Below, piece by piece: positions 10,643-21,928 of a stretch of DNA of 64,000 bases. The notes beneath the pieces are model-generated. The model saw nothing but the letters and a program-made list of their open reading frames with translations. It was not told the DNA's origin and ran no database searches. Each line of letters begins with the position of its first letter. Within the stretch, counting starts at the first letter, position 1. Position numbers and translations under genes: made by a program. The DNA lies in contig VZTG01003218.1 in assembly GCA_013397845.1 (NCBI GenBank), positions 777,572 to 841,571 of the forward strand, written 5' to 3'. The stretch comes from Melanocharis versteri. Its lineage: Eukaryota; Chordata; Aves; Passeriformes; Melanocharitidae.

Positions 10643-13021
10643 GAACAGAGGAAGTTCATTTGGGTTTCAGTTAAGGAAACAACCTTCCTTTTCCAGAAAT
10701 GCAATGCACATTTACTTAAAGTCTCTTGACACGAGCCTAAGCCATTTATAGATCCAATACTGAGTCTTAAATTCTTTCAAACTAGAAGCTAGTCAAGCTA
10801 AACTGTGGTAACTGCTAAAACTTATGCTGAAAATGTTCCATTACAGAATGTCTGGTTTATTTTCCAGTCACTTCTTTTGTGCAAGCTTTCAAGGTACTTT
10901 TTCAGCTACAGCAGAAGCTGTTTTCAGAACACTGAGTGCCAGTCAAGCAAGCTCCTGCCTACCTACAAAATGTGTGCAAACATGCTGGTAGTAATTCTAA
11001 ATAGCATCAGTGCATTTTGTCTTCATTAATTTCTAGCTATGGCCAGGCTCTGACATTTTCCATCCTCGATCGCTGCATCTGTGGCAGGTTGCTTTCAAGT
11101 ATGAACATGCCTTGCACCTGTTATCTGTAGTCTTACAGTAGGTGTTTGAGCACAGCAGTGGTACACCCAAGTGATTTCTTTCCTGGTGGAATCATAACCA
11201 AAATAATGTCTGGGACACATCCGCAGCATACCATCAGCACTGGAGATTAAAAGTCCTCCAGAGCTTGGCTCTTTAGAATATATCTGTCATTCCTGGGAAC
11301 CATCCAACCCACACAGGGCAAAAATTTGTGATGTGAAATGAAGTATTGGTCCTTCTCACTTGTTAATGTAGAAGCTGGCAATGTAAGTGCAATGAAAGAG
11401 AAGAAAAGTTATGCTATGAGAGGTAAGGAGTAGAAGATCTCTTAATCCTGTTCAGCAACCAGAAGAAACCCCAAATACTAGATATTAAGAGCAATAATAA
11501 TAACAAGACCATTTACAGAATGTGTATCTAAGGACGTGTGAAACAAATTTCTTGCATCTAACCATCATGGCTGACAGGTCATTGAGTCGTTTTACAGTGC
11601 AAAGAACTTCTGTAATTATTGCTAATAATTTGTTTATGAGCAATGTATGTCCACAGATCCTGTACTTAAACGGATCTCCTTCCATTGTATTTTCCACTCA
11701 GTTGAATCATGTTTTTCAACACTTACCTTACTAGACTAAGCTAGCCATAGGTTTTTACTCTCATATTGTAAAATACATTTTCCATTAATCTTCATTTCTT
11801 CAAGTTCAAACTTGTACTTCCTGACCACGTGTGACCAGAAACAAATGCAACTACAGGCAGACTAACATTACCTTCTGCAAAAATATTACCAAGATTTCCA
11901 GACACTTATTTATTATTTTTCTTGAAGTTCTAAGACTTCATTGATAAAACAGCAGATTATTGTCATCACGGTTCCTCTTCATCTGTCACGGTCTCCGAAA
12001 AATCAGCCCCTAGTTTAGAGAGATCTTATGTACTTCAATTTACAACAAAATTTCTGTGATATCAATATTCAACACAATTTTCTTCTTCCAGAGGGCTGGT
12101 CAAAATTTCCAGCTTTGTGTTTTGCATGGATTTCAGGACCAATGCTTGAAAACACAGCCAATCAGGAAAATATTAAATATTTATTACAAGACTGAACCTA
12201 AGAAACACTGCAATCTCTCTTTCAATTCAGTAACCTGCACTTAATAATCACCAAAAATGTTTCTTTATCCATTTAATAATTTTTTTATTAACTGATGGAA
12301 GAATTCCAGCTTGAATTTTTTTCCTGATGGTATCATACTGTTTAGGTATCAAGTCTTTTCAATTAACCTTATCTTAGAAATTAATCTATTAGGGGAGATG
12401 TTTAATAACTCTAATGAGATATATCTTCAATGAGTCCATTTATGTTTTATATTATTGTCCATTTCCTTCTGTGTCTGATAATACTGATGTCTTTAATAAA
12501 AACTCTATTAAAAAACCCAAAACATGATCCTTAGAATAAAGTAACTGGCTATATTTGTCTCATTCTGCTTTTTTTAAAAATCAAACTAATAGGTTTTTCT
12601 CCCACTATTTTGCCAGGATCTGTTAATATCTTATTTCATTTGTTAGTTATTTAAGTAGTTGGGACATAGATTTTTTTCAGATATTCAATAAAATCATTAC
12701 AAGCAGACAAAAACTTAGTCACAGCACACATATGATTTTCTAATTCCTGTTTCTCATTGTCTTTAGATTATATTTCCATTGGTGTTACATGCATCATCGT
12801 CCTTATCTAAACAAGAACAAAACATGTATTTAGTTGGTTAGCAACACCTACATAATTCCTGATCTTTATTTTTCCCTTCACAGACTCTGCTCCAATTTAT
12901 CCTTTCATCCTCTTTCCATATAGATCTGTGGAGAATCTTTTCACCCTTCATTTTTTTTTCTTCAATTTCTTCTTTAGATTTTACTTTTTGAACTTCTGAG
13001 ACACAACTGTGCTGATCATAC
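10643..13021. other. Intergenic, no recognised feature
   Basis: AT-rich DNA. A slightly GC-richer part at 11030-11320 has no open frame of note. Nothing recognisable elsewhere. Confidence 0.6.
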
Positions 13022-13331
13022 ACTCACAGAATCACAGAATGTTTGACTTAACCTTGGGAGGTCTCCTGGTCTAACCACACTTCTCATGGATACCTTGAGG
13101 CAGTTGCTGAGGACAGTGTCCAGGTGGCTTTTGAATATCTCCACGGAGGAGACTTCACAATATTTCTGTGCAAACTGTACCAGTGCTCAGTTACCCTGAG
13201 AGTAAAACAGATTTTCCAGATATTTAGACGTCCCAACAATGGGGACCACTGTAAAGAGCCTGACCTTGACTTCTTTACACTCTCCCTTCAAACGTTTATA
13301 TACATTGATAAGAGCCTCCTGAGGTGAATCT
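13022..13331 (-). mobile_element. CR1 LINE 3'-end fragment, minus strand
   Basis: The plus strand starts with CACAGAATCACAGAATG, the reverse complement of the short-repeat tail that ends CR1 elements. It is followed by the CR1 3'-UTR landmark TTTGAATATCTCC near 13131 and by GAGCCT and GATAAGAGCC stretches near 13256 and 13307. It is a 5'-truncated dead copy, as is usual for CR1. The right end meets an oppositely oriented CR1 piece at about 13332. Confidence 0.7.
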
Positions 13332-13480
13332 CTCAGGACCAGAAAAAATGGCCTCAAGCTGAACCAGGGGACTTTTAGATTGGATATTAGGGAAAATTTC
13401 TTCACTGAAAGGGTGATCAGGCATTCGAATAGGCTGCCCAGGGTAGTGGGCCATCCTGAAACAGTTTATTATACATGTAG
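13332..13480 (+). mobile_element. CR1 LINE fragment, plus strand
   Basis: The stretch AATGGCCTCAAGCTG...TTAGGGAAAATTTCTTCACT...AGGCTGCCCAGGG is the sense-strand CR1 3' region just after ORF2. It ends near a decayed ACATGTAGAGAC. It directly abuts the minus-strand CR1 at 13022-13331, so two CR1 pieces of opposite orientation share one border. Confidence 0.68.
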
Positions 13481-13690
13481 AGACCGGATATCCTCCATCT
13501 GCTAGGTAATTTTCTCATTAATCTACATCTTATTGTGCAAGACAACTGTAGTTATTAAATTCTCTGTTCTTCCATAGGAGATCTAATAAAAGCTTTTCAC
13601 CTATAGGCAGCCTTAGACTAAAGCACCTCCTTTTTTTCCCCCATGGTTTTTATTTTTCAAGCAATATGAACCATATGAGACGAACCCTTC

Positions 13691-13750
13691 TTTTATTATT
13701 TTATTTTATTTTATTTTATTTTATTTTATTTTATTTTATTTTATTTTTCT
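13691..13750. repeat. (TTTTA)n microsatellite
   Basis: About eleven TTTTA units. A second, shorter array of TTTAA units follows at 13763-13788. Confidence 0.97.
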
Positions 13751-13762
13751 TTACTTTGCTAT

Positions 13763-13788
13763 ATTTAATTTAATTTAATTTAATTTTA
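13763..13788. repeat. (TTTAA)n microsatellite
   Basis: About five ATTTA/TTTAA units, 13 bp after the TTTTA array. The related unit suggests shared origin by slippage. Confidence 0.9.
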
Positions 13789-15458
13789 CTCCCTATTTTT
13801 GGTCTTATATAGCTTGCTTCTAAAGAGCTTTCCTCACCCAGAGATGTTGTTAAAATTATTCTCCAGGTAAAATAACCAGCAAGTGGAACTTCAGTGAAGG
13901 CTATACTCATCTATTTTCCATTTTCCTAAAATTCATCCTAAGTTATAAAAGCATGCGTTTAATTAATGCCTATGTCTACTAACGCCTGGCTACACTGAGC
14001 TGAAGCATATCCAATCTCTGTAACTGTAGGGGAGAAACTAAAAACTACGTACCTGGCTCAGCATTTTTGAGGCTGTAGTACTCTGCCAACCAAGATATGT
14101 GTATTCCCTAGTCCAAAGAGTTAGTATATTGAATTTATACATCAATCGTCTTCATTTTATTGACTTTCAATAATTTTATCCTTTTAATAAGCCTCAAACC
14201 CTTATTCGAATAGATAGTTCTCCTTTCTGGACCCCCTGTTGATTTTATAGTTTATTTTACATTATATTTAATATTCCAAATTAATGCTATGGGGATGTTT
14301 GAATGAGATATCTACTTAGTTTAAAAAAAAAATCTCGTGGAGCAACTCAAAATGTACTATTTTCAAAGGTTAGAAATGCTTTTCCACACAATTAACACAA
14401 AACCCTACTTTCATAGTTTTGCCTTAAGCTGGCACAAATTTTCTTAAAAGACTCCTTTGTAGGAGCTAAATGTAGAGCCAAACACATTTCTGCTATGGTA
14501 ACTTCAACTTTCCCTAACATCTGACAAGAACAGACGATCTCTTCTACTTTGCAAGGAAAGACATATAATTTTTATCCAGAAGAAATTGCTCCTGGTTAGA
14601 CCCTGATAATATATTCCAGATGTTTACAGCAATTATTTTTCACTTTTGGAAGATTCTGACTTTTATTAGATTCACTACTGCATGGCAAACACTTGACAGA
14701 GCTAAGTTCATTCATAGTGGGTACCATGCTGAGAATTTTGTTTGTTCTGTATTTGGAACCAAGAGTGTAGTGTAAGATGCTGAGTAGCATGAGACTGAAA
14801 GTCACTAATCTGCATAGATTCAGCTTTTAGGTAATGCCCCACTGAAGATTTCCTCCCTACATAATTTTAATGATGTACTTTTTCTATAAACTCTTTGCAA
14901 ATCACCTACAAGTCCTCTACAGCACTGCACTTTTATCTTCTTTGGAATGTTTCCTCCTTCAGTAAAGCTGCAGGGATGTGCACTCATCTCTCTGTGTCTT
15001 TGCTGTGATTCTGCTAGTAGCGGTACTCCTTCGTGGGACCTTAAAGCCCTCTGACTTTCCTTTTATGTCTCAAAGGGTTCTGGATAGTAACATAATTTTT
15101 GAGCTCCTAAGAATGCTTCAGGATGTATAAGATTTTGCTGATATTTGAAATTTGGACTGTCTTTCCTCCCGTTATAATAATTTTGATCACCATACGATCC
15201 TCAGATCTGAAGGTTTTGGTGCTACAGATATGTCTGTCTTCTGAAAGCATTCTCTGAAGATATATTTCGTTAGAAAATGAATCCAACGTACAAACATGAA
15301 TGATTTTAATGATCATAAATAAGATTTGCAGTTCACACTTCACCTTTACCTCTAAAGTTAGCATTTGATATTGTTTCTCTTATGTCTTATACCCACATCA
15401 TATTTATCTCTGTTTTATGTGCTTGTAGTCTCTATAGCTAGCATTGTCTTTTACATAG
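13789..15458. other. Intergenic, no recognised feature
   Basis: AT-rich DNA with chance open frames of up to 85 codons on both strands (15107-15364 minus, 15365-15622 plus). The latter runs into the LTR and is not a gene. Confidence 0.6.
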
Positions 15459-15530
15459 GTCATGTAACCAAAAAAATGTCTCTCCTCTATGTTAAAAGTG
15501 TCTGTGCAGGTATCTCCAAATGTCCATGGG
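15459..15530. repeat. Left copy of ~72-bp direct repeat flanking a solo LTR
   Basis: Starts GTCATGTAACC and ends GTCCATGGG immediately before the LTR TG at 15531. The distal 43 bp (15488-15530) match 16157-16199 at 39 of 43 positions. The first 29 bp match 16126-16156 more loosely with a few gaps. Confidence 0.8.
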
Positions 15531-16125
15531 TGTCATGGTTTAATACAGCCAGTGACCAAACCCCATGCAATTGTTTTCTCACTCTCCCACCAGTGGCATC
15601 GGGGAGAGAATCAGAAGGGTAAAAGCTAGAAAACTCATAAGTTGAAATAAAGACAGTTTAACAGGGAAAGCAAAAACCACACATGCAAGAAAAGCAAAAC
15701 TAGGAATTCATTCACTGCTTCCCATAGGCAGGCAGGGGTTCAACCATCTCCAGGAGAGCAGGGCCCCATCACAAGTAATGGTGACTTGGGAAGAAAAATG
15801 CCATCACTTTGAATGTGCCCTCCCTTTCCTTTTTCTTCCCCCGACTTTATATACAGAGCATGATGCCATATGGTCTAGAATGTCTTTTTGACCAGTTTGA
15901 TTCACCTATTCCAGCTCTGTCTCCTCCCAGCCTCCAGTACGCCCCCACATTCCTTGCCAGCGTGGCAGTAGGAAAAGCAGAAAAGACCTTGTCTCTGTGT
16001 AAGCCCTGTTCAGTAATAGCAGAAACATCTCTGTATTATCAACCTTGTGTTCGGCACAAATCCAAAACACAGCCCCATACCAGACACTGTGAAGGAAATG
16101 AACTACCCCACACAAAACCAGCACA
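15531..16125 (-). mobile_element. Complete ERVL-like solo LTR, minus strand
   Basis: The plus strand begins TGTCATGGTTTAATACAGCC at 15531 and ends CAAAACCAGCACA at 16125, giving TG...CA ends on the minus strand. A TATA box (TATATAAA, minus) lies at plus 15846-15853. The conserved GTTGAAATAAAGACAGTTTA block lies at 15641-15660. This is the same family as the LTR at 5161-5643, but here both ends are present. No internal retroviral sequence is attached. It is flanked at the exact ends by a 72-74-bp direct repeat (see 15459-15530 and 16126-16199), which is far longer than a normal retroviral target-site duplication. Confidence 0.8.
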
Positions 16126-16199
16126 GTCATGCAATTCCAAAAACTTCCCCATCCCGTATGTTAAAAGTGTCTGTGCAGGTAGCTCCAAAAGTTCATGAG
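16126..16199. repeat. Right copy of ~74-bp direct repeat flanking a solo LTR
   Basis: Begins GTCATGCAATTCC directly after the LTR CA end and finishes AGTTCATGAG. It pairs with 15459-15530. Both copies meet the LTR with no spacer, as a target-site duplication would. Confidence 0.8.
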
Positions 16200-16964
16200 T
16201 AATTTACATGCACATTAAAAGCAGAGAGACTGAGGGAAAGAAACTGAGCAGAACATTGAACTTACCTCTCTGATAAGGGAAATTGCAACACTATTATCCT
16301 GCAATTACTTTCCCTTCTTTCTGTCATTGTGGTAATGGTAATACATAACCAATATTGTTTATCTATAGATTTGAGAATGTCAAAATTTTTGAAAGCATCT
16401 ATTACAAGACAGATTCAATTTATTTTAGTTACCCCCGTCTTACACTTTTAACCATGGTAGAAAATGATAAGAGGGATAGAAGGAAAAGGAATAAAATGTA
16501 GAACAATAATATGAAAAGTGATCATATTAAAGGGATTGTGTTTTCAGAAGATCCTAAAACTGAATACCTTGAACATTATTTATAATTGCATTTAAAGACT
16601 TCTAGTAGCATTTCTCTATTTTTACCTTTGTTGTTGTCGTTGTTGTTGTTGTAAGAGTTGTAATTTAAATGCCATTCAATTAGATAGCTGTTAAATGCCC
16701 AATGGAAATCTTCCTCAGAAAATGTTGTTTTTTCCAGCCTTGGTCTGAACTGGATTATGGTGCTGCTGATAATAGCATCCTTCTTTAAATACATTGCCTG
16801 TACTTCAGTGTAAAGTTTTTTTCCAATACTCTTCTGCTTGCCTTCTGATTGAAAATTTAAAGAAGCCCTGTGGCAGGAAAGAAATCTTGAAGTTAGTCTA
16901 GAAGTAGGAGTTGCTTAGTACACATCAATGGTCTCAATGTCTGGAATGTTAAGCCAAAAAATCA
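16200..16964. other. Intergenic, no recognised feature
   Basis: AT-rich DNA with a short imperfect TTG repeat near 16629-16652. Confidence 0.6.
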
Positions 16965-17925
16965 GGGAAGAGTTGAGATTGGAGGGGACCACGACAAATT
17001 GTGTTGTCCAGCGCCCTGCTCAAAGAACAAGCTAGAAGAGGTTGCCCAGGAAAAAGTCTAAGTTATTAAAGTTTTGAATATCTCCAGAGATGGAGACTCT
17101 ACAGTCTCACTGGACATCCTATTCCAAAGTCTGATAATAATAAATAAAATAATAATACCACAATAAAAAAGCGTGGGGATTTTATTAACATAAAAATTAC
17201 CCTGGAATTCCTGTATCTTAATTTCTGCCCATTACCTCTTGCTTTTTTTACTGGATAACACAGACAAGAGTCTGGTTCCAAATTCTGTACTTCCCTCCTG
17301 CCCTGCTCAGATCAGGTATCCATACACACGCATAAGATTCCCCGGAATATTCTTTATTCCAGGCCAAACAGTTCCAGCTCTCTCAGCCTCTCCTCAATGA
17401 CTTAAACTGAGAGACAGTGGCCCTTTTCCTGACTCTCTTCAATAAATCCTTATCTCTCTGGCACTGAGATGCCCAGAGCTGGATGCACCTCATCCACAGT
17501 GAGCAAGCTAACAATTTTCCTAATGCAGCCCAGGATACCATTAGCCTTCTCTGCTGCAAGGTCACACTGACATCTCCTTTTCAACTTGGTGTCTGCCAGT
17601 GCCTCAAGTCCCGTTTTTACAAAGCTGCTTTCCAGATGGTCAGCAGGAAGCATTTACTAGTACACAAGCTTATTACTCCACAGGAATTTCCCTGGGGAAA
17701 TGTGTGTTTGATTTTGCTGAACTTCATTAGGTTCCTATCTGTCCAAGTCTCCAGCCTGTTCATCTGGATGGCAGCACACCCATTGGGAATATCAGTCACT
17801 CCTCCTGGTTTTATGTCATCTGCAAACTTGCTGAGGGTGCATGCCATCCTATTCTCTGGGTCATTAATGAAGAGGTTAAGCTGCATGGACCCCAGTATTG
17901 ATCCCTGATGCACACTGCTGGTAGC
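16965..17925 (-). mobile_element. CR1 LINE, 3' half of ORF2 and 3' UTR, minus strand
   Basis: CR1 is the main bird LINE; ORF2 encodes endonuclease and reverse transcriptase. In the minus frame 17617-18066, the RT signature Q-G-S-I-L-G lies at about 17902-17885 and the catalytic FADD box at about 17826-17815. These are followed by C-terminal CR1 sequence in a second frame (17450-17653). The 3'-UTR landmark TTTTGAATATCTCCAGAGA is at 17072-17090. The copy is 5'-truncated just before the QGSILG block. Frameshifts, stops and a low-complexity ATA-rich insertion near 17130-17160 show it is dead. The 5' end lies 27 bp from the LTR at 17952. Confidence 0.82.
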
Positions 17926-17951
17926 TGGGTTTTGGGTTTGAGGGTTTTCTT

Positions 17952-19058
17952 TGTATTGGGTTTGCATGGCCAGATTTTGGTAGATGGGTGGGGCTACAGA
18001 CTGGCTTCTCTGAGAAGTTGCCAGAAGCTTCCCCCATGTCCAACAGAGCCAATGCCAACCAGTCACAAGACAGATCTGTGGATGGTCAAGGCTGAGCCAA
18101 CCAGAGATGGTAGTAGCATCTCTGTGATAAGAAAACCAAAAAGGAAGAAATAGTTATCGTGCAGATTTAAGCATGCTGAGAGAAGAGATAAGTGAGAATA
18201 TGTGAGAGAAGCAACTCTGGAAATAGCAAGCTCAGTGAAGAAGGAGGTGAAGGAGGTGCTCCAGGTGCCGAAGCTGAGATTCCCATGAAGCCTGTTGTGA
18301 AGACCATGGTGAGTCAAGCTGTCCCCATGAAGCCGATGAAGGTCAATGGGGGTGTAGAGATCCACCTGTAGCCCGTGGAGGAGACCCACAGCAGAGCAGA
18401 TGGATGTTCAAAAAAGGGCTGTGAACCCTTGGGAAACTGCATGCTGGAGCAGCCTTCTGGCAGGGACCTGTGTACTCATGAAGGGAGGAACCCATTCTGG
18501 AACAGATTTCTGGCAGGACTTGTGACCCTGTAGGGAACCAGAGATAAGTAGGCTCCTCCTGAAGGACTGCATGCCATAGGAAAGGGACCCACAGTGGAAC
18601 AGTTAATGAAGAACCGTAGCCTGTAGGAAAGACTCCCACTGATGAAGTTCATTGAGAACTGTCTCCTGTATGCTGTGCTGGAGCAGGGGAAGGACTCCTC
18701 TCCCTGAGCAGTGTCAGAAACAACGCATGATGAACTGACTGTAACCCCCCCATTCTCCATGTTCCTGCACTGCTGGGGGGGGAGGGAGTAGAGCCCATGA
18801 AGGAGGAAAGATGTTTTTAAGATTTGCTTTACTTCTCATTATCCTTCTCTAACTCTGATTGCTAATAAATTAATATTCCCAAGCTGAGTCTGTTTTTCCT
18901 GTGACAGTAATTGGTGAGTGATTTCTCCCTGTCCTTATCTCAACTCACAAACCTCTTTTTATATTTCCTCTCCCCTGTTCAGCTGTGGAGGGGAGTGATA
19001 GAGCAGATTTGATGGATACCTGGCATCCAATCACGGTAAACCCACCCCACCTCCAACA
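17952..19058 (+). mobile_element. Long (~1.1 kb) solo LTR of an avian endogenous retrovirus, plus strand
   Basis: It starts TGTATTGGGTTTGCATGGCC and ends near CCCACCCCACCTCCAACA. It has the characteristic series of degenerate repeats of about 50 bp with GTGGAGGAGACCC / GGGACCCACAGTGGAACAG wording between 18290 and 18660. A polyadenylation signal AATAAA lies at 18864-18869, followed by the R-U5-like stretch AGTAATTGGTGAGTGATTTC (18906-18925). The whole is a well-known layout for a bird ERVL-type LTR. No internal sequence is attached. Open frames across it on both strands are products of its repetitive sequence. Clear target-site duplications could not be found, and the right end may be a few bases off. 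Confidence 0.75.
18864..18869 (+). terminator. Polyadenylation signal of the 1.1-kb LTR
   Basis: AATAAA within GCTAATAAATTAATATTCCC, in the expected place before the R-U5 part of the LTR. Confidence 0.55.
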
Positions 19059-21928
19059 GGATTTCATTCTGTTTACTAGAGCCCAAGACCTTCAGCATCC
19101 CACAAAAGTCACTGTATCGTTATACAGATTTAGCTGAAGCTTTATCATCACTCCTAATGCCACATTGGTGTTCAGTTTTTCACAGGAAATAAACAGCTAA
19201 TTTAGAATACTTTGAAACACTGTTAATCATACTTGAAGTTTTTAATTACACACAATAATTTTGTAATGTTTTAAACATAATGCGTTTATGGAATAATTAA
19301 TTTATTTGTATGAAAGTAAATGTAATCATATTAATGCTATAAAGACAAATTAAACCACCATATTTCTTCATTATATAATTATCCAATCCCAGAATTGAAA
19401 TACCCCCAAATATAATTAGAAATAAATGCAGTATTTTCCAAAAGGCATATTATCATCACTAGCACATAATCTTGCCAAGTTATTATCATAGTCCCTAATT
19501 CTGAGTAAACACATCATAAATTTCCAAGGGGACCAAGGGAAGAAAAAGATTAGAGAAAGCAGCTCTAGAAGAGCAGCTTCATATACTTCAACAGAACTTG
19601 GAACATACTTGGATATCAGACTATCAGAGAACAGGAAGAACTTCTTTCTCTTTGCAGATATGGGGAGCCGTGAGAGTAGGTGCAAGTTCTGTGTGAGTAT
19701 CTCACAGGACATAGAGCAAGGTGTATCAAGTTACCATGAGGAAAGTGGTACTTCTCCTTCAGCTGGTCACCACACAGGTAGTGAAGAACAAAGGCCGGGA
19801 CTTTCTGCTGCACAATAGCAAATTCTGTCTTATGTCCGTGTAAGGGTTTAGTCCTTACATACATATCTCATCTGAGAGACAAAGCATAACCTATCACTTA
19901 AATTATGTGTGAACCAGTACTGTCGAGCTTGCATGAGTCTGATATTTGACTCAGAATGCACATCTTAACTACCCCAACTTACTGCCTTGACTCCTTGTCC
20001 AGAAAACAAATTTTGCCTCTGCATTAAAATTTTAAAAATCCTGTCCACTGCAGTCACAAACTCCTCTACCTGTGTGAATCAATCCTTAGGATTTCCTACT
20101 GCCATGCAGACAAAACTGGAGTTGTTGGGTTTTGCAAATCATGATTAGAAGAATTATCCAAGACACTTGTAGCAATTCAACTCTCAGTGGGCAGAACAGA
20201 AGAAAAAAGTAGCTGAAAAATAGTATTTGCGAGTTGCAAGGCACAGAAACTGTAATTGCTTATCCAGTATGGAAAAAAACCCGTAAGTCATGTTATTTAC
20301 CCTGCATTCATAAAAAGGTTCAAATACTGATCTGTAGTCCATGGTTCATCTCTCCTTAGCTCTCTCTTGTATGGTCTTTCATGATCTCTATTATGGTAAT
20401 TTGCTGACAACGTCTCTAACATACAGAGTATCTGTATCCAAAGGAAGGGGCTAAATAAAAAAATCTCCAAACTGAGGGCAAAGTAGTCTTGTCAGTGGTC
20501 TCACTGGGAAATCATCTGTACAAGAAAAAAACCTCCTAATGCTTCTCCAGCATAGTATTTCCAAATTGCATCAGTTTTCTCAGGCATGATGTCCATTAGT
20601 CCACCATTGTGCTCAACTTTACCAAGCATATCTGGTCTTTAAGGCCAGGGATAAAAAATATTAAGGGTTTAACATTTTGCAAATGTAAATTTGTCTGTCT
20701 CAGATAGTAGCTACACATATCCTTACTCTACTGCCTGAAAAACTCCTTCTCCTTGAGATTTTGGAACCATGACCAGAAAAGCTTCTTTGCTAGCCCTACT
20801 GTTTCTACACTAGAATGCTACAAGTATTCTGTATTTTGATACATTTTGTTGCTAACTCAGTTTCTGGGTGAATGAGAAATATTTTCCAAAGATCTGGACT
20901 CAAGGTCACGTGTGAAGTACTCACTTGCGTCAGTCTGGTTATGGTTAGACTTAACAAGACCAGACTGGTCACATCCATACAATGAGTTCTTGTCCCTGAT
21001 TTCCTAAATGCACATGAGGTAGTCTCGATGTGTTGGTTTTATTCTGGTTTCAAGATTTTGAAATAATATTTTTGCACGCCACAAGAGCAGTGTTTTTATC
21101 ATACGATAGCCCAGCTTTTTTTATGGGTACTGAAATGTGATACAAATACATGTACAGGCGTCAAAGGGTACAAAGCTTACAAGGCTGACATTTGAGGAAT
21201 GTATACAATTAAAGACAAACACTGGCTCACGGAAGTGTTACTTTTGGAAGTAACTGTGCATACGTGCTGGCTTTGAAATTGCACAAAGCAGAAACAGAGA
21301 AAAGTAGCATGGTGGACTGTCCAGGAAGACAGTGTTCAAGCTTTGTAATATTTTTTCTTTAGTAGCACAGATATACTGAATTATTTTCCTCAAAATTCAA
21401 GTTAAAACTGGATTTCTGAAGGAAAACCTCCGAGATAAAGAATTTGTTAACATATACTGAAAGTATTTAATACCATTTATTTTCAGAAATTTTATTTTAC
21501 TGGTTAATCTAGATGTAAAAAGTGAAAGTCTGTCACAGTCTCACTTTTAGATGACTTCAATGTTCATTACATCCGAATCCATTTTCTATTAATATCCCCC
21601 AGTATTCTGTGGTAAAAAGTGTTAATCTAACCTTTGAAATACTAAAATAAGAAACTTGTTTTCTGTGATATTCACTATCTCAATAAAGCAGACATTTACA
21701 GATATGCATTATGTATTGCAGCACTAATTTACTAGGCTTCAGGGATCCGAAATACCAACACCCATTCTTCAGTATTTCTCCTAGACCTCTGCACTAAGCC
21801 TAACAGGCTGCTTGATGCCTGTTTTTATCCATTAGTTGCTGATATTTGGCCAACAACAAAAATTACTGGTTTTCTAAACTCTTCACTCCTTTTCTGAAAT
21901 CTCCCTAAGCATCTGGTTCTTTACTTAC
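19059..21928. other. Intergenic, no recognised feature
   Basis: Mostly AT-rich unique-looking DNA. Open frames of about 70-98 codons overlap on both strands at 19416-19864, with an acceptor-like CTCTTTGCAG at 19649-19658, but I recognise no protein there. A 9-bp inverted repeat (CAGTCTGGT / ACCAGACTG) lies at 20931-20969. Confidence 0.55.

Noticed and set aside
18063..18760. Several overlapping 94-108-codon minus-strand frames
   Set aside because: They are antisense to the degenerate internal repeats of the 1.1-kb LTR.
19609..19864. Open frames on both strands next to a CTCTTTGCAG acceptor-like site
   Set aside because: No donor, no recognised protein, and frames of this length occur by chance; kept only as a note in the intergenic entry.
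20931..20969. 9-bp inverted repeat CAGTCTGGT / ACCAGACTG
   Set aside because: Short stem with a 21-base loop; such pairs are expected by chance in 64 kb.
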